Positions 1 to 11,850 of a stretch of 64,000 nucleotides of DNA are shown here, piece by piece; positions within the stretch are counted from its first letter, which is position 1, and every line of letters starts with the position of its first letter. This DNA comes from Portulaca oleracea. Lineage: Eukaryota; Streptophyta; Magnoliopsida; Caryophyllales; Portulacaceae. The notes under the pieces were generated by a model, which did no database searches, was not told the origin of the DNA, and worked only from the letters and a program-made list of their open reading frames with translations. The translations under genes and the position numbers were made by a program. The stretch spans positions 18,354,332 to 18,418,331 of the forward strand of contig CM055870.1 of assembly GCA_029582165.1 (NCBI GenBank). Direction: 5' to 3'.

Positions 1-1277
1 GCTTGGAGCTGTTAGAATTTTTGTTGCCTTAGCTACCATAAAAACAGTGGGATTTGCATCACCTAGACATTAATAATGCTTTTTTGCATGGATTCATTGA
101 TGAAGAAATTTATATGATTCCTCCTCAAGGCTATTCTAAAGCTGCACCAGGCCAAGTTTGTAAGTTGATTAAATCACTTTATGGATTGAAATAGGCCTCA
201 AGACAATGGAACTTTAAATTAACTAAGTTCCTGTCTAAACAAGGCTTCTATCAATCCAAAAGTGATTATTCTCCCTTTACTAAAAATTCTAACACTGGGT
301 GCATCTATGTCTTGGTTTATGTAGATGACTTGCTCATCACTGGAAACGATATTGAAGGAATCAAAATATTCAAAGACAGCCTACATGCCACTTTCACCAT
401 TAAAGATCTTGGACTAGCAAGATTCTTTCCTGGCTTAGAAATAAGTAGATGCAAGGAAGGCACTTTTCTAAATCAAAGAAAATTTATAATTGATATTTTA
501 TCTGATGCAGGTCTCACTAGCTGCAAACCAGCAAAGTTTCCTTTTCCTACTGGACTCAAGCTATCCATTGATTCAGGTACACCCCTTGCTGATGCAACCA
601 TGTACAGAAGATTGATAGGAAGACTCCTATATCTAACTCTCACAAGGCCAGACATAAGCTATGTTGTCCAACATCTGTCTCAGTTTCTCCAAACACCTAC
701 TGATAAACATCTTGAAGCAACCTTACATGTCCTTAGATATCTCAAAAACAGCATCAATAAAGGGCTATTCTATCCTGCAGATAGCTCTCTTCAAGTTCAA
801 GCATATACTGATGCTGACTGGGGAAGCTGTAAATACACAGCCAGATCATTAACAGGTTACTGCATCTTCATTGGCTCCTGTCTTGTTTCATGGAAAACAA
901 AGAAACAAAAGACAGTTTCAAAATCCACAGCCGAAGCTGAGTACAGGGCCATGTCAGCAACTGTTTCTGAGCTAGAATGGATTGATCAAATATTAGCAGA
1001 TTTCCACATCCCTCTCACAGATCCTATTATGATGTATTGTGATAATAAGGTTGCACAGTACATAGTAGAAAATCTTGTGTTTCATGAGAGGACTAAGCAC
1101 ATTAGAATTGATTGTCATTATGTGAGGGACAAAATTCAGGAAGGTTTCATCAAGACTACACATGTCTCCAGTTCAAACCAACTAGCAGATATTATGACCA
1201 AAAGTCTTGGAGAATTCCAGCATAAATTTATATCTTCAAGGCTGGGTCTGTTCGAATCACCTCCTAGTCCACCTTGA
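1..1277 (+). pseudogene. Ty1/copia pol fragment: end of RT plus RNase H
   Basis: This is the 3' part of a Ty1/copia polyprotein and begins outside the window. From 48 onward the frame gives the RT motif NNAFLHG followed by SLYGLK, and at about 315 the catalytic YVDDLL. The RNase H domain follows (DADW near 807, SKSTAEAEYRAM near 919, then KHIR and the closing LADIMTKSLG). The frame is broken by a TAG at 192-194, in the usual SLYGLKQASRQW motif where Q became a stop. A one-base frame change lies near 44-48, because the residues before it ([11 protein letters not shown]) read in another frame. From 312 to 1277 the frame is open for 321 codons, so decay is modest. The reading frame ends just before a polypurine tract and LTR. 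Lineage within copia was not assigned. Confidence 0.93.
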
Positions 1278-1285
1278 GGGGGGGC
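1274..1285 (+). other. Polypurine tract of the copia element
   Basis: A G-run (TTGAGGGGGGGC) overlaps the pol stop codon and directly precedes a TG dinucleotide that begins the LTR. This is the expected place of the plus-strand primer for reverse transcription. Confidence 0.8.
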
Positions 1286-1503
1286 TGTGAAGATATGTGC
1301 TGTCATATGAGCTATTTAGGAAGCTGTGTATTTAGCTGTATTAGCTAGTTCTTGTATCAAGATCTTGTTTTTCCTTCTTTTTCTTGTTTGTTTTTTCTTT
1401 CTGTTACTTTTCCCTATTTATAGGGTTGTTTTGTATCATTTTATTGCAATGAGATCAGGGATCAATTCCTAAGATTTCTCTCATTCTTACCTCTTTCTAC
1501 ACA
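1286..1503 (+). repeat. 3' LTR of the copia element
   Basis: Begins TGTGAAG after the polypurine tract and ends at about CTACACA. The inside shows a TATA-like CTATTTATAGGG near 1413-1424 and T-rich DNA, as in short copia LTRs of about 200 bp. The right edge is set only by the CA end and could shift by a few bases. The 5' LTR is outside the window, so the TSD cannot be checked. Confidence 0.7.
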
Positions 1504-2736
1504 TTGTCCTCTCTTAAATATACATACTATGCCTTCACTTAAATTTACATAAGTCTGCACCCGTTTGTATTTAGAGAAGATAGGATAAGAGGTATCATTA
1601 ATCTTTATCCCCTTACTTGAGAAAATAAAGTGAGGCTTCACTCAATTGTCCTATATTCACTTTATTTTAACCTTCAATATAAGTGAATTGAATGAAATTA
1701 GAAAAGTATAATAATTTGCTCCTATTTCTGATTTCTTGTAGTTTTTTTATTATTAATTCTAACAAAATATATCACAACAAGAAAAATTACTTTTCAACTT
1801 TTGTTGCCCTTTAACATGGGGCTCCAAAAAAATTGTCACGATTTAGTAATCTTATCTTAAAGTACAAAGTTCGGGCTACAAATTAGTAAAATTGATTGCA
1901 CAAGATGGTTGTGGTGGGTAACCAAACTTTTTTGTTGCTCTAGTAACTTGAGGCAACCATTTTTCTGTAAATTGTCGCCCAATCTATATCAATACAACAA
2001 AAAACAATTTAACCACAAAAAAAAATTCTCAAAAATAAGTTTTTTTGCCAACGTATTTAACCACAAAAATATTTGTTTGTCCTATTTTAAATTAATGCAA
2101 TAATAATTTTTTTGTTACCGAAACTATTCTAAATTTGTTGTCCAAACATATTTTTCTTGTTATGATGAGTATCACTGTCAAAATTTATCTGACCCAAATA
2201 TTCAAATTTGTCCAATCTGAAAAAAAAAATCGGGTTTGATCCCAACTTGATTTTGACCAAGATTTGATTCTGTCTAAATTGACTAACCCAAAAAATGGAG
2301 ACACGACATGATTTTCTCCCCCTAATTTTGTCACTAATAATTTAACCTATCTAAATTTAATCCAAATCCAAATATTTACTAGCATTAAAAATAAACTCTA
2401 ATAATCCTCCTCCTTTTCTTATCATGAACATAACAATCCATATTATAGTTGAAGTTGAGAGAAAACTCTGATCGGAGAACATAAATAGGGAAATGCAGTG
2501 TAATGCGTTCCCACTATTTTGAACTCGATCTTCATCCCTATCCGTTATCAAAGTTAGCATCAGATAGCAACAAAAATAATTTTAAGGGAAAAAGAGCCAG
2601 GTAGTCGGCATTAGCCAGTAAAATAACAAACTAACAGAACTGAATATTGATTCGATGTGGGCACTGCTGACGAATGACGAAAGGGATAGAGTTGGGTAAA
2701 TATAACCTTTTATTCTCTAGTGTCTATCTATATCTA
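1504..2736. other. AT-rich intergenic DNA, no gene seen
   Basis: No open frame with recognisable protein character, no RNA gene and no clear repeat boundary was found. Short frames here are low-complexity. Confidence 0.6.
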
Positions 2737-2764
2737 TTTTTTTTTTTATAATCAAGTGGGAGGA

Positions 2765-5700
2765 CTATAATAGATTTTCATCAATAAAGTGAAACATGTC
2801 TACTGATGCCTTTCTCAGTATTGGATCAGGGACATCATCGCTCCATATCCGCTTCTCATAGCTCCACGGTTGACAGTGTACAATCTTGTGGGCCACTTTA
2901 TTTCCCTCCCTCCTAATAAATTGAAAACTAGCAAAATCAAAATCATTAGCAAGCTGTAAAATGTCACTGACAATAAGCCCAAGTTCATTTTCATCTATGG
3001 ACTTGCTGTTGAGTTTTTGAATCAGTGAAAGGCAATCACTCTCCACGATGACGTTTCTGAACCCCATCGCCTTGGCTTCTTGAAGGCTAAATCTGCACGC
3101 CCGGGCTTCCTCCATAGTAGCTGAGATGAATGGCCATCCCTGCTGTGCACCTGCGCTCAGGATGTTACCATCACTGTCCCGAGCTACGAACCCCCATCCC
3201 CACATATTCTCACCAATTTTTCCGGCGTCACAATTGAGTTTAATGACACCTGAAGCTGGCGGTTTCCACCTGGATTCGAGGGTGTTCTCCTGCTGCTCCA
3301 AGCTCTCCCGAACCTCCCGGTAACTCTTTACAAAATTTATGACCCTCTCACTTGCTCTCGCCAAGTTTTGTTCTCTCTTCTTGTGGATGAAATTGTTCCT
3401 CACATTCCAACATTCCCATAGAATTGCTACATAATACCCAAGGTCTTCAGAATTAAGTTTCTCCTTGGCTCGTTCCATGTAGTCTCTCATGGAGGGGAGA
3501 TCATCCTTCCATACATCACACCGCATTTGCGAACTTTCCCATACCAGTCGAGACATGGGGCAATCCAACAGAACATGGGTGTCCGACTCGACCAAATACC
3601 CACAAACTTGGCACAGTTCGGCATGGCTTGGAACCCTCCTTGCAATATTCTGATTTGTCGGGAGTAGTCCCCGGGCTAATCTCCATCCAAAGACTTTAAT
3701 CCTTGGGGGTATGTTTAGTTTCCATAGCGTTCGCCAAAAATTGCTCTCAGTCTTTGAGCTAGACGCCATAGTCAACTCTTCAATATTCAAGCACAATTGA
3801 TATGCCGATTTAACAGTGAACATACCTTTGGTGTCAAAGTGCCACATTAGCTTGTCACGGGGTTTCGTCATGCTTAAAGGGATGCTCAAAATCAGTTCCG
3901 CGTCGCAGGGTAAGAATATCTCGTTGATCAAATCGGTTCTCCATTTCATAGCATGTGAGTCAATAAGCTCGGATACCCTAAGCACCTCCTGCCTCGGAGC
4001 CGTGATCGATTTAAATGAATATGGCCTTGGGATCCATCTGCTCCTCCAAACATCCAATGATTCTCCGTCACCCACCAACCATCTTGACCCTTTTGCAATG
4101 ATGTCCTGAACCCCATGGATACTGCGCCACGTTAGGCTAGGATGTTTCCCCAGTTGAGCCTCTCCTACATTGCAGTTAGAAAAATATCTCGCTTTTAACT
4201 GGCTCCCTGCCAAAGTGTCCCCGTTATGGGTAAGACGCCATAACTGCTTTGCAAGCAAAGCTCTGTTGAAGGATGACATTTCTCGAAACCCCAAGCCTCC
4301 TGCAAATTTTGGAGTGCACAAAACCTTCTTGTTTGCCCAGTGAACCTTCCTGCCCCGCTCCATTTCTCCCCACCAGAACCTATTCACCGTGGCCTGGATT
4401 AAGTTACAAAGATTATCCGGTAGTTGAAACACACTCATAGTATAGGTTGGGATTGCTTGGGCCACGGCCTTTATCAGCACTTCCCTCCCCGACCACGAGA
4501 CTAGTCTATCTACCCAGTTGGATAACCGCTTTCTCAATTTTTCAACTATGTATCGGAAGGCCTTCGATCTTGATCGCCCCACATGTGCTGGCACTCCCAA
4601 ATATTTGTCGTATGACAAAACTTCTCTAATATCCAGGGCGAGGGTAATTCTCCGTCGTGTGTCGTCTTTAACCCCTTTGCTAAAGAGCACATTGGTCTTG
4701 GAATAATTGACGGCCTGTCCCGACACTCTCTCGTAGCTGCTCAAAATGTGCTTCACCTCTAGCGCTTGGGTCTCACAGGCTGCACAAACGATGGTGGTGT
4801 CGTCGGCAAAAAGTAAGTGTGAGACGTTTGGAGCATTGTCACAAATTTTATAGCCATGAAGGGCTTGACGATCGATAGCTCTACTCAAGAGGCTTGATAA
4901 GCCTTCCGCGCAAAAGAGATAGAGATATGGGGAGATTGGGTCCCCCTGTCTTAACCCTCGGCTCGGTATAATGTGTCCTCTCGGGACACCATTGATGAGA
5001 AAGGAAAAGCTCGCTGACTGCACGCATCGCATGACCAAGTCTACCCAATGCTGCCGGAACCCCATTTTGATCATCACCTGTCGTAGAAACGGCCACTCAA
5101 CTCTATCATATGCCTTAGCAATGTCTAGCTTGATTGCCATTGTCCCATTCACCTTGGTATCCCCATTTATAGCGTGGAAAATTTCGTACGCCACCAAGAT
5201 ATTGTCTGTGATAAGCCTGCCCGAGGTAAAGGCACTCTGGGAGTTGGAGATGATTTCATTCAGCATCGGTTTCAGTCTATTTGAGATGACTTTTGTTACC
5301 AATTTATAAGCCACGTTGCACAAACTTATCGGACGAAAATCCCCCATTGCCTCCGGGTGGGGTTTCTTCAGAATCAAGGTGACATTCGTGTGGTTGAATT
5401 TTGGCGGAATGGCGTGGCCGTTAAGAATAGCTAGCACCCCGTCACTTACCTCCTCTCCAATGATATCCCAAAATTTCTGGTAAAAGAGCGCATTCATTCT
5501 GTCCGGGCCCGGCGCCTTGTGAGGGTTCATCTGAAAAAGCGCTTGTTTCACTTCTTCCTTGGAGTATGGAAGGCATAGTTTATTGTTCATATCTTCCGTC
5601 ACCCTTGGCTGGACACACTCAATTACCTCCTCCATTTGTAGATTGCCTGAAGTCTGGTAAAGTGTAGCGAAGTAATTTATTATAGTATCCTCCACCGCCT

Positions 5701-6853
5701 TTGGCTCCGTTTGTATCACCCCCATCTCATCTCTGATGCAATGGATTTGGTTTGTGACCCTCCTAACCGAGGCCCTAGTGTGAAACCATCTTGTGTTAGC
5801 GTCGCCAAACTTCAAATAATCCACCCTTGCTCTTTGCCACTACATGATTTCCTCCTTCCGCCGCCACTCTCGGATCTCATGCATCAACCCGATTCTTTCA
5901 TCAGCGTCTCTAACCCGGCGAAGTTTGTCCTCTAACTCCTTGATTTTTGTTTCGACATTACCGAAGTGCTCCTTGTTCCATCGCAATAGGGCCTTAGTGC
6001 TTCTATCCAACTTTCCCAGTAAATTCTCAACCGCGTCAGGCCGACGGTCATGATTCCAGGCCTCTTCAATAGTCTCCTTGCATGTAGGATCTGTGATCCA
6101 CATATTTTCGAATTTGAATTTGCAAGTATGTCGCTCAGTAGCAATCGACCGGGGCTTACAACGGAGGAGAATGGGTAAATGGTCAGAGATGTCTGAATCA
6201 ATATGGACGACTTTGGCTTCCGGGAACATCAGGGACCACTCGACGGAGGCGCAAAAACGATCTAACCTCTCCTCCACTACTACTTTTTGCTGATGTCGCC
6301 TACTCCACGTAAACTCGTATCCCTCGAAACCCAAATCAAAGAGTCCCGCATCTATAAAAGCCTCTCGGAACATGTCAATGTGTTGTTGTGGTTTTGAGGG
6401 GCCTCCTTTCTTTTCAGCATGGAAGAAGATTTGGTTCAGATCCCCTCCAATAACCCATGGCAAGTTTGAATGCTCGGCTAAATCCAACACCATCGCTCTT
6501 GTCTTCTTTTTATTCTGGTTCTCAGGCCATCCGTAGATACCCGTGAATCTCCACACCTCATCTCCCCCCGTCCAGTTTATTGTAGCATCTATATAATGAG
6601 ATGAAGACGACATTACTGTAATCATTGTTGACGTCCTCCACAAAAGGGCAAGACCACCTGCCCTACCTATACTATCTACAAATACTCCTTCCTCATACCC
6701 TAACTTTTTGTAGATGTCTTTCATCTCTTCTGCAGTACGCTTGGTCTCCATAAGGAAGACCAAATCGGGTGAGTATCTCCGGAGAAGAGCCCGGAGATCT
6801 TTCACTGCCTGGGCCTCACCCAACCCACGGCAGTTGAGACATAGGGTATTCAT
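2765..6853 (-). pseudogene. LINE ORF2: endonuclease, RT, zf-RVT, RNase H
   Basis: The frame runs 1362 codons, broken once by TAG at 5842-5840. The first 337 residues are an APE-type endonuclease (MNTLCLNCRGLG, LMETKR, GGDLNQ, ERLDRF and SDHLPI). After the stop the frame continues as the linker and RT domain (DYLKFGDANTRWFH, HKAPGPDRMN, GLRQGDPISPYL and the catalytic FADD). A zf-RVT segment follows (FWRTLWKLNIPPRIKVFGWR, then CQVCG...H..C) and an RNase H-like domain (LNCDAG, EEARACRFSL, ESDCLSLI). The stop lies where relatives often have EEIMW..QR, so a Trp codon changed to TAG is a reasonable reading. Apart from this codon the protein looks functional. Confidence 0.93.
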
Positions 6854-7011
6854 TGATGTAGGCGAGCCCGCTCGGCGGCGCTCGCCTCTGGTCCGCTGGT
6901 TGTAGAGCTAATATCAACTACCCGAATTTTCTCATGTCCTGCCCCACCCTCCCTGTCCTCCAATTTCCTCTTGAAGCTCTCCACTTCGCTCTCCGTCATA
7001 TCCATCCCTCG

Positions 7012-7911
7012 CTAAGACTGTGCGCCATGCAGGCCATGAGATGACTCGGATTGTGTTGTTATCACCTTTACATTGTCGAATTGAAGTTTCTGCCTAGCCG
7101 TTGATGGTTTTTTAGCTGCCCTAAATGCTTGGTACAACTTCCTCTCCTCCTTTAGCTTGCTCTCCAATCCTTTCCTCTTAGTCTTCAACGAAGACGCCTT
7201 AAGCCAATCACCATATTGATAATTACTCTCTGGAATGCTTTCATCATAGAGATTACACCCCTTCGCTACATGTCCTAGCATTCCACAAAGATAGCAAAAG
7301 TCCGGCAGTTTAACGTACCTTATGTCGACAGTGATCTCCTTCCCCTCCGACTTGAACTTTACGATTCTCCGCAAGGGCTTGTTCACATTGACATCAGCCC
7401 TAAAGCACAATGCTTTATCAACCCCATACATCGATTCCTCCTCACAACTAACAAATCTCCCCACCTTATTCCCCAAAAACTCAGCAAAAGTTTTAGTTTG
7501 GAATTTTGGCGGGACTTCGTACGCCTTCACCCAGAACCGAGCTGTTTCGAACTTCACCGTCGCTGGCTGTTCCGACCCATCAACTTCCAACAAGAGAAGA
7601 ATGCAGTTATCAAAGGCCCAGGGTCCTTCATTCAGAGCATGATCCCTATCTGCTATAGAAAAGAATTGGAACGAGAAAAGATTGTCGTCCAAGTCTTTGA
7701 TCACTACCCCCTTTTCAGGTCTCCATAAATTGCGTAGAACCGTCTTCAAAATTTTTGCATTGAATGGTTTGTTTGTCAGCAATCTCCCCCACAAACATAG
7801 GGCGATCTCTTCCATTTTTTCCGTGGGGGGTTCAAACTGAATTTCTGTGACTTCTTCCTCATCCTCAGTGAGTTTTAGGCGGTTCCAGGCTTCTGCTAGG
7901 GAGGCGTCCAT
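7012..7911 (-). CDS. LINE ORF1: gag-like RNA-binding protein
   Basis: 299 codons from an ATG in good context (GAGCCATGG). The protein starts MDASLAEAWNRLKLTEDEEE and contains a DUF4283-type region (residues about 30-180, with LWRPEKG, FSFQFF and ALNEGPWAFDN) and then one CCHC zinc knuckle (CYLCGMLGHVAKGC, about residues 210-223). A basic tail follows. Plant LINE ORF1 proteins of this sort bind the element RNA. The stop at 7014-7012 (TAG) is probably a mutation. The same frame stays open for about 53 more codons and ends in a TGA at 6852-6850, which overlaps the ORF2 ATG (6853) as ATGA. Confidence 0.9.
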   Translation of the reverse strand: MDASLAEAWNRLKLTEDEEEVTEIQFEPPTEKMEEIALCLWGRLLTNKPFNAKILKTVLRNLWRPEKGVVIKDLDDNLFSFQFFSIADRDHALNEGPWAFDNCILLLLEVDGSEQPATVKFETARFWVKAYEVPPKFQTKTFAEFLGNKVGRFVSCEEESMYGVDKALCFRADVNVNKPLRRIVKFKSEGKEITVDIRYVKLPDFCYLCGMLGHVAKGCNLYDESIPESNYQYGDWLKASSLKTKRKGLESKLKEERKLYQAFRAAKKPSTARQKLQFDNVKVITTQSESSHGLHGAQS

Positions 7912-8400
7912 GGCTCAAAGGAAAAAGCAACAGTCGTCTGCAATTCTGATCAACTAAACCTCGTACTATTGAGAGGACCCACAATCAACACACTGCCTTA
8001 CAGATCGAAGGCGGAGGCTCTGCACAAAAAACTAGGGTTTTTTGGTTCGCCCTAGTTTTCGGAGAGAGAAGATTTTATCAAATATATTAATACATATCTA
8101 ATATTAATACACGCAAAATAAGTAATATGAAAATGACATAGAATATTGGAGTAGGAGATCTTAACTGTATTGTCCAAGTATATATAACTTATATATTTAC
8201 ATATGAAATTGAAAAGAAAATGGTACCATTGGTTTCTATAATGATAGTATTAAATATAAATTATATTAAATTATATTTTTATTTATAGTTTTTTAAATTT
8301 ATAAAATGTGTCTAAAATATATTTAAGGGATGTGGTTTATTCAATTATAATAATATTCATAGCCAACACATCCTAAGCTTCTTATAATTAATAATTAATA

Positions 8401-8757
8401 ATATCTATAAAAGAAAATCTATTAATATATAAAAGTAATATTTTTGAATTTTGAAATTGGAGAAAAGAGTAAATTTAGGCGTCAACAATCAACAAAATTA
8501 AAGATAAATAAATATATTAATTGTTTTCCATCCTTTTTATTTCTCACGTAAATAAAAGATAATGTAATTTTGTTATAAAAAAATCTATATCTATATATAA
8601 TATATATAAAAGTAATATGTATTAAAAACTATATCTATATATATTATATAAAAAACTATATCTATATGTATTAAAAAAACTTAATTTACCTTTTTCTCCA
8701 ATTTCAAAATTCAAAAATATTACTTTTATATATTAATAGATTTTCTTTTATAGATAT
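8401..8757. repeat. AT-rich element with perfect 66-bp terminal inverted repeats
   Basis: Positions 8401-8466 and 8692-8757 are exact reverse complements as far as I can align them by eye, starting ATATCTATAAAAGAAAATC on each outer end. The 225-bp centre has degenerate ATCTATATCTATATA repeats. It has the build of a foldback MITE, but I see no clear target duplication. The inner motif TCTATTAATATATAAAAG also resembles 5' ends of some plant Helitrons, so the class is open. Confidence 0.7.
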
Positions 8758-10640
8758 ATTTAAAATTAAGTTAGTAATTATTAAAGATAAAGTAATAGTT
8801 CACTATTATTGAATCAAATAATTGCTATTAAAAAGGTAAATTTTTTATTTTGCACTTCAAATTGTAAAATGATTTCACGATTATTTTTAAGAAAAATACT
8901 TTCATCTTTCCAATAGCCTCAATTTCTACACTAGTAAATATCATGTTAGACCTTTTAATTGGGTGATAATTATAGTATTGCTTGCAATTATTATATCTCA
9001 CATATAATTTTTAAAAAAATTTGATATGGTTGTTCAATTACAGTACAAGAGGTGTATCACTATGGCAAATTAAATATTTTATATAAAAACACTTAAATAT
9101 TATCTTACTATGATTTGTAAACATTTTCATCAATGAAATTTAGTCTTAATCCACTTTCAAATGCCCATATTTTTCAGTATGCTCTTATTTTTATATTTTT
9201 ATGTTTTAATATATAAAAGTTGTATCTTAGGGTTTTAATTATTGTGTATTAAATATATAATTTATATGTATGGCTTTGTTTTTTTAAAAGTTGATATTTA
9301 TGATGATATTAACTTACATACAAGTTTGAAGTTTGATTTCAGAAAACCAAACCTCTTAATTCTTGCTTTTAGGTTTGGGTTTCTAGAAGATTTTGTTTTA
9401 ACCAATATAAATATTGATTTCCTATTTATTGTGATTGTTTTAACCTAAAAATTATTTTTGATAATCTTTTATTTTTCTTAGTGATTTAAAATAAAATTCA
9501 TTTCTAATGATCTTACCTTCGAGGCCGGTTGCTTTTAATAAAATTGGTTAAAAATATTTAATTTAATATAATTTTCCTTGCCCAAATTAATAGTACCAAA
9601 AATATTAAATTATTTTTTTCTATTTTCATTTGAAAAACTAAGCTTGTCATTTTTTAATATTATTTATGCCTTGGATTCAACAATGTGATCTATTGAGAGT
9701 TGAGTTTTCCTATTTAATTTTTTAATAATTTACTTTACTGTTGTGTACCTTTATATTTCGTTTAATTCTTTTTATGCATTCCACATTCAAAATTGTATAT
9801 TATAATTGGATAACTTAATCCTCATCATGCCTTTGAATTTCATAATATAATTTATGTTTTATTCTTACTTTTTTTTTGCATATTTATCATTTGATTTTCC
9901 TTTTTCAGATTAAAATATCTACTTTCTTATATATCAGGCATTGCCCCGATTTTAGATATTTATTTTTGTTATATGTCATACATCATACGAGTTTAATTTT
10001 CGTTTTTTTTTTCATTTTTTGTATTTTCATTTGAGCAACCCTCTTATAATATATTTTCATTTGAAAATATTATTTAGATTTTAATATTTTTAATTTGTAT
10101 GTATATTTTTAGTTTAATTTCCTTTTTTATTAAAATTTTTACAAGATTGTGTGAAAAATGTGTTTAATTTTTTTTATTTAATTTAAGTTTTTTTTTTGAA
10201 AAAAATTACATATTTATCATATTTTGTGTATCGTATGGTTTAAAACTAGTTAATGTTAAAATCGGTAACCTTATCAAATGTACGTAATATACTTAAACAG
10301 TATGATGCTTCAAACAACATATAATTCCTTTAAGTATGAAAAATGATATTACTGAATGAATGAATGACTAAATTAGAAAAGTGGAGGGAGGACGAGCGTC
10401 ACCTAGTATGTAATCAGGGGCCGCAAATACAAAAACAAACAAACTGCTGCGTTCCGAATGGGAAACAATATTTTGACTGTGAATGAAAAAGAAGATAGCA
10501 AATGTCCATTGTCAAAAAGAACAAAAATCAAGTGAAAAAAGGAAGAAAGAAAGAAAGAACGAGCAAAAGGGAGATGGCCTTTCCCATGCCATTGTAACTC
10601 AACTGAGTCGGTTAATTAATCGTTAGTCACTTGGTTTAGT
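8758..10640. other. AT-rich DNA without a recognisable gene
   Basis: Very AT-rich, with many T-runs and short frames that have no protein character. A possible Helitron-like end (CTAG followed by T, at about 10403-10406) lies at its right side just after GACGAGCGTC. A short (GAAA)n run sits near 10545. Nothing else can be supported. Confidence 0.5.
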
Positions 10641-10664
10641 CAGCTCAAGTTGCTTTGACCAAAG

Positions 10665-11200
10665 TTTGGCTCAGCTCAAGCTCGAGCTCGAGCTCGACTC
10701 GAATGTCTATTGAGCCGAGTCCAAGTCTATAGGGCTCAGTTTGGGGCCTTTGAGCTCATTTTAATTAGGCTCGTTTGAATATTTTAAATAAATAGTAGAT
10801 TAAGTTGTATGAATATTAGTAAATTATATATTATTTTAGATATTGAGAATTTAATATTAGAGCATAATTTGCTATTTTTCTTTGGTTTTATTGTTAACCT
10901 CCATAAATATTAAACATTAATTTTTAAACTTTGCTTGATTATATACAGATTATAAAAATAAAAACTGTTATTTTTTATTTAAGTTAAATAAATATCTACA
11001 AATTTATTTTATTTTTCATTCAAATTTAAAGATTTTCAAGTTAATTAAATAAAAAAAAATCAAGCCAAGTTCGAGCTCAAAATAAATGGATCAAGGCTTG
11101 ACTTTTAAAATTTGATGAGCTCCAAACGAACTTTTTATAACCGAGTAGAGGCCGTGTCTGGGAAGCTCGGCTCTAGCTCTGCTCGTTTATACCCTACTTC
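10665..11200. repeat. GAGCTCGAGC-rich dispersed repeat, probably a hAT-type MITE remnant
   Basis: The left part holds CAGCTCAAGCTCGAGCTCGA and the right end reads GCTCGGCTCTAGCTCTGCTC then GTTTATACCCTAC. Read from the right end on the minus strand this resembles GGGTATAAACGAGC...GAGCC, a common start of dispersed plant hAT-like MITEs. The middle is AT-rich. The left terminus is not intact and no 8-bp target duplication was seen. Confidence 0.45.
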
Positions 11201-11410
11201 TACATACACGTGATTTTTCATGTCTTGATACTCTTTAGCTTTTTGGCATTTGGGGCCACACCATTTTCATTATTCACCTTTTGCGGCTTCTTTGTTGACC
11301 CTCCTAATAATGGTATTGCAGCTATTGCCCCTGTCGACTTTCCACTCTCGTATTCGTGTACTACTAGTCTGTAACTATATTGAACTAAACCTATTATAAA
11401 GCTTCCCTTT

Positions 11411-11850
11411 TATTTAAACACTACTCCCTCTGTTTCGAAAGGATAATGATACATATTTTGACTCAAAATTGTTAATAATTATCTTAAATTATTGATATTT
11501 TATAATTTTTATAACTTTAATAATATTTTCTCTAACAATTATATATATTTATCAACTATATAAGAATGTAATACTTATTAGTTAGGTCAAAAAAATATAA
11601 ATAATAGCCTAATTTTATCAATGATAGTAGAAAAGTGTACATTTTATACATAGTTTTATATTTATGATAAAATATCAATAATTAATTTTTTTTTGTTGTT
11701 ATAAGTTTTAATAACCATCAAAATGAAACATACCTTATAACTTAGATACACTTACATTTAACTTCATGAATGATTTGATGAAATTCAAAATTATTATTAA
11801 CCATCTTGAGTCAAAATATATATCATTTTATATTATGAAATAATAGTCGC
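11411..11850. mobile_element. Stowaway/mariner-like MITE, degenerate
   Basis: The left end has the CTCCCTCTGTTTCG type terminus after TA. About 30 bp inside it is ATGATACATATTTTGACTCA, matched in inverted orientation near 11800-11830 (TTGAGTCAAAATATATATCAT). The right end has lost the GGGAG terminus. It is non-coding and about 440 bp. The class rests on the left terminus and the inverted subterminal match. Confidence 0.6.

Larger units (their letters stand above)
2737..8095 (-). mobile_element. L1-type LINE retrotransposon, near full length
   Basis: On the minus strand the order is a 5' leader (from about 8095), ORF1 (7911-7012, probably to 6850 in the ancestor), ORF2 (6853-2765), a very short 3' UTR of about 17 nt and an A11 tail (2747-2737). 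This is the layout of plant L1 LINEs with an RNase H after RT. The leader includes CCCTAG-rich sequence around 8020-8060. I looked for target-site duplications on both sides and found none that was convincing, because both flanks are AT-rich. Only two stop codons break the coding frames, so the copy is fairly young. Confidence 0.93.

Noticed and set aside
2741..8100. Target-site duplications for the LINE
   Set aside because: Only a low-complexity CTATATCTAT word could be matched and it is not adjacent to the 5' end.
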